Under the pieces are notes generated by a model. It worked only from the letters and a program-made list of their open reading frames with translations. It was not told where the DNA came from and did no database searches. DNA of 12,747 nt from SIG607 sp045655165. GTDB taxonomy: Bacteria; Bacillota; Clostridia; Oscillospirales; Acutalibacteraceae. Both the position numbers and the translations under genes were made by a program. Location of the stretch: positions 1-12,747 of the forward strand of contig JAZOOT010000003.1 of assembly GCA_045655165.1 (NCBI GenBank), written 5' to 3'. Of the stretch, positions 12,591-12,747 are shown one piece after another (within the stretch, counting starts at the first letter, position 1; every line of letters begins with the position of its first letter).

Positions 12591-12747
12591 TATGCCAAAT
12601 TTATATAATAATATAGTGTTTACTTTTTTAAAAATACGTTATATTACAAATTTTATTTGGTTATGGTTTCATTGTTTTTTCTTTTTAAAATGTAAAGATT
12701 TATGAAATTATCTTCTTTTATATATTTGTTTAATAAAGTTTTTATTT
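12591..12747. other. AT-rich intergenic tail, no gene seen
   Basis: These 157 bases are extremely AT-rich, with several T-runs. I see no ORF with a ribosome binding site on either strand. A TATAAT at 12604 has no -35 box at a usable distance. The 5' region of a following gene may lie just beyond the window. Confidence 0.6.

Noticed and set aside
12604..12609. TATAAT as a promoter -10 in the 3' tail
   Set aside because: No -35-like hexamer lies 16-18 bases upstream. In such AT-rich sequence a TATAAT alone is expected by chance.

Overview
The window is AT-rich, densely packed DNA, with every gene on the + strand. It suggests a low-GC member of the Bacillota, probably of class Clostridia. The grounds are strong purine-rich Shine-Dalgarno sites, two TTG starts, a PflX-like radical SAM protein and clostridial-looking aromatic pathway enzymes. 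I cannot name a genus from sequence alone.

Region 1 (1-2120) holds the 3' end of typA/bipA, a DEDDh exonuclease with a C-terminal zinc ribbon, and a PflX-like radical SAM protein. The genes overlap by 1 and 41 bases and look co-transcribed.

Region 2 (2117-2337) is the regulatory centre of the window. A perfect consensus sigma-A promoter (TTGACA, 17 bases, TATAAT) overlaps the stop of the radical SAM gene. It drives a leader RNA that encodes a 23-residue peptide with three Phe and three Tyr codons (…FRFYYY…). After the aromatic codons come two mutually exclusive RNA structures: a long hairpin (2212-2277) and an intrinsic terminator (2269-2323). They share bases 2269-2277. I read this as ribosome-mediated attenuation in which Phe/Tyr supply controls the operon. 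A T-box was looked for and not found.

Region 3 (2338-11489) is a complete operon from central metabolism to Phe and Tyr: aminotransferase, pheA (chorismate mutase plus prephenate dehydratase plus ACT), aroB, aroC, an aroE-aroK fusion, aroQ, aroA, tyrA, and DAHP synthase. All seven common-pathway activities are present. The only chorismate mutase is the N-terminal domain of PheA, so within this operon it must feed both the Phe and Tyr branches. Gaps between genes are short, and three junctions overlap. A YfcE-like phosphodiesterase (11502-12059) rides at the end.

Region 4 (12043-12747) begins with a likely separate promoter, a 107-residue protein I do not recognise, and a strong bidirectional-looking terminator. 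After it lies a 116-base imperfect inverted repeat that encloses a perfect 13-bp hairpin. The last ~157 bases are very AT-rich and show no gene I can support.
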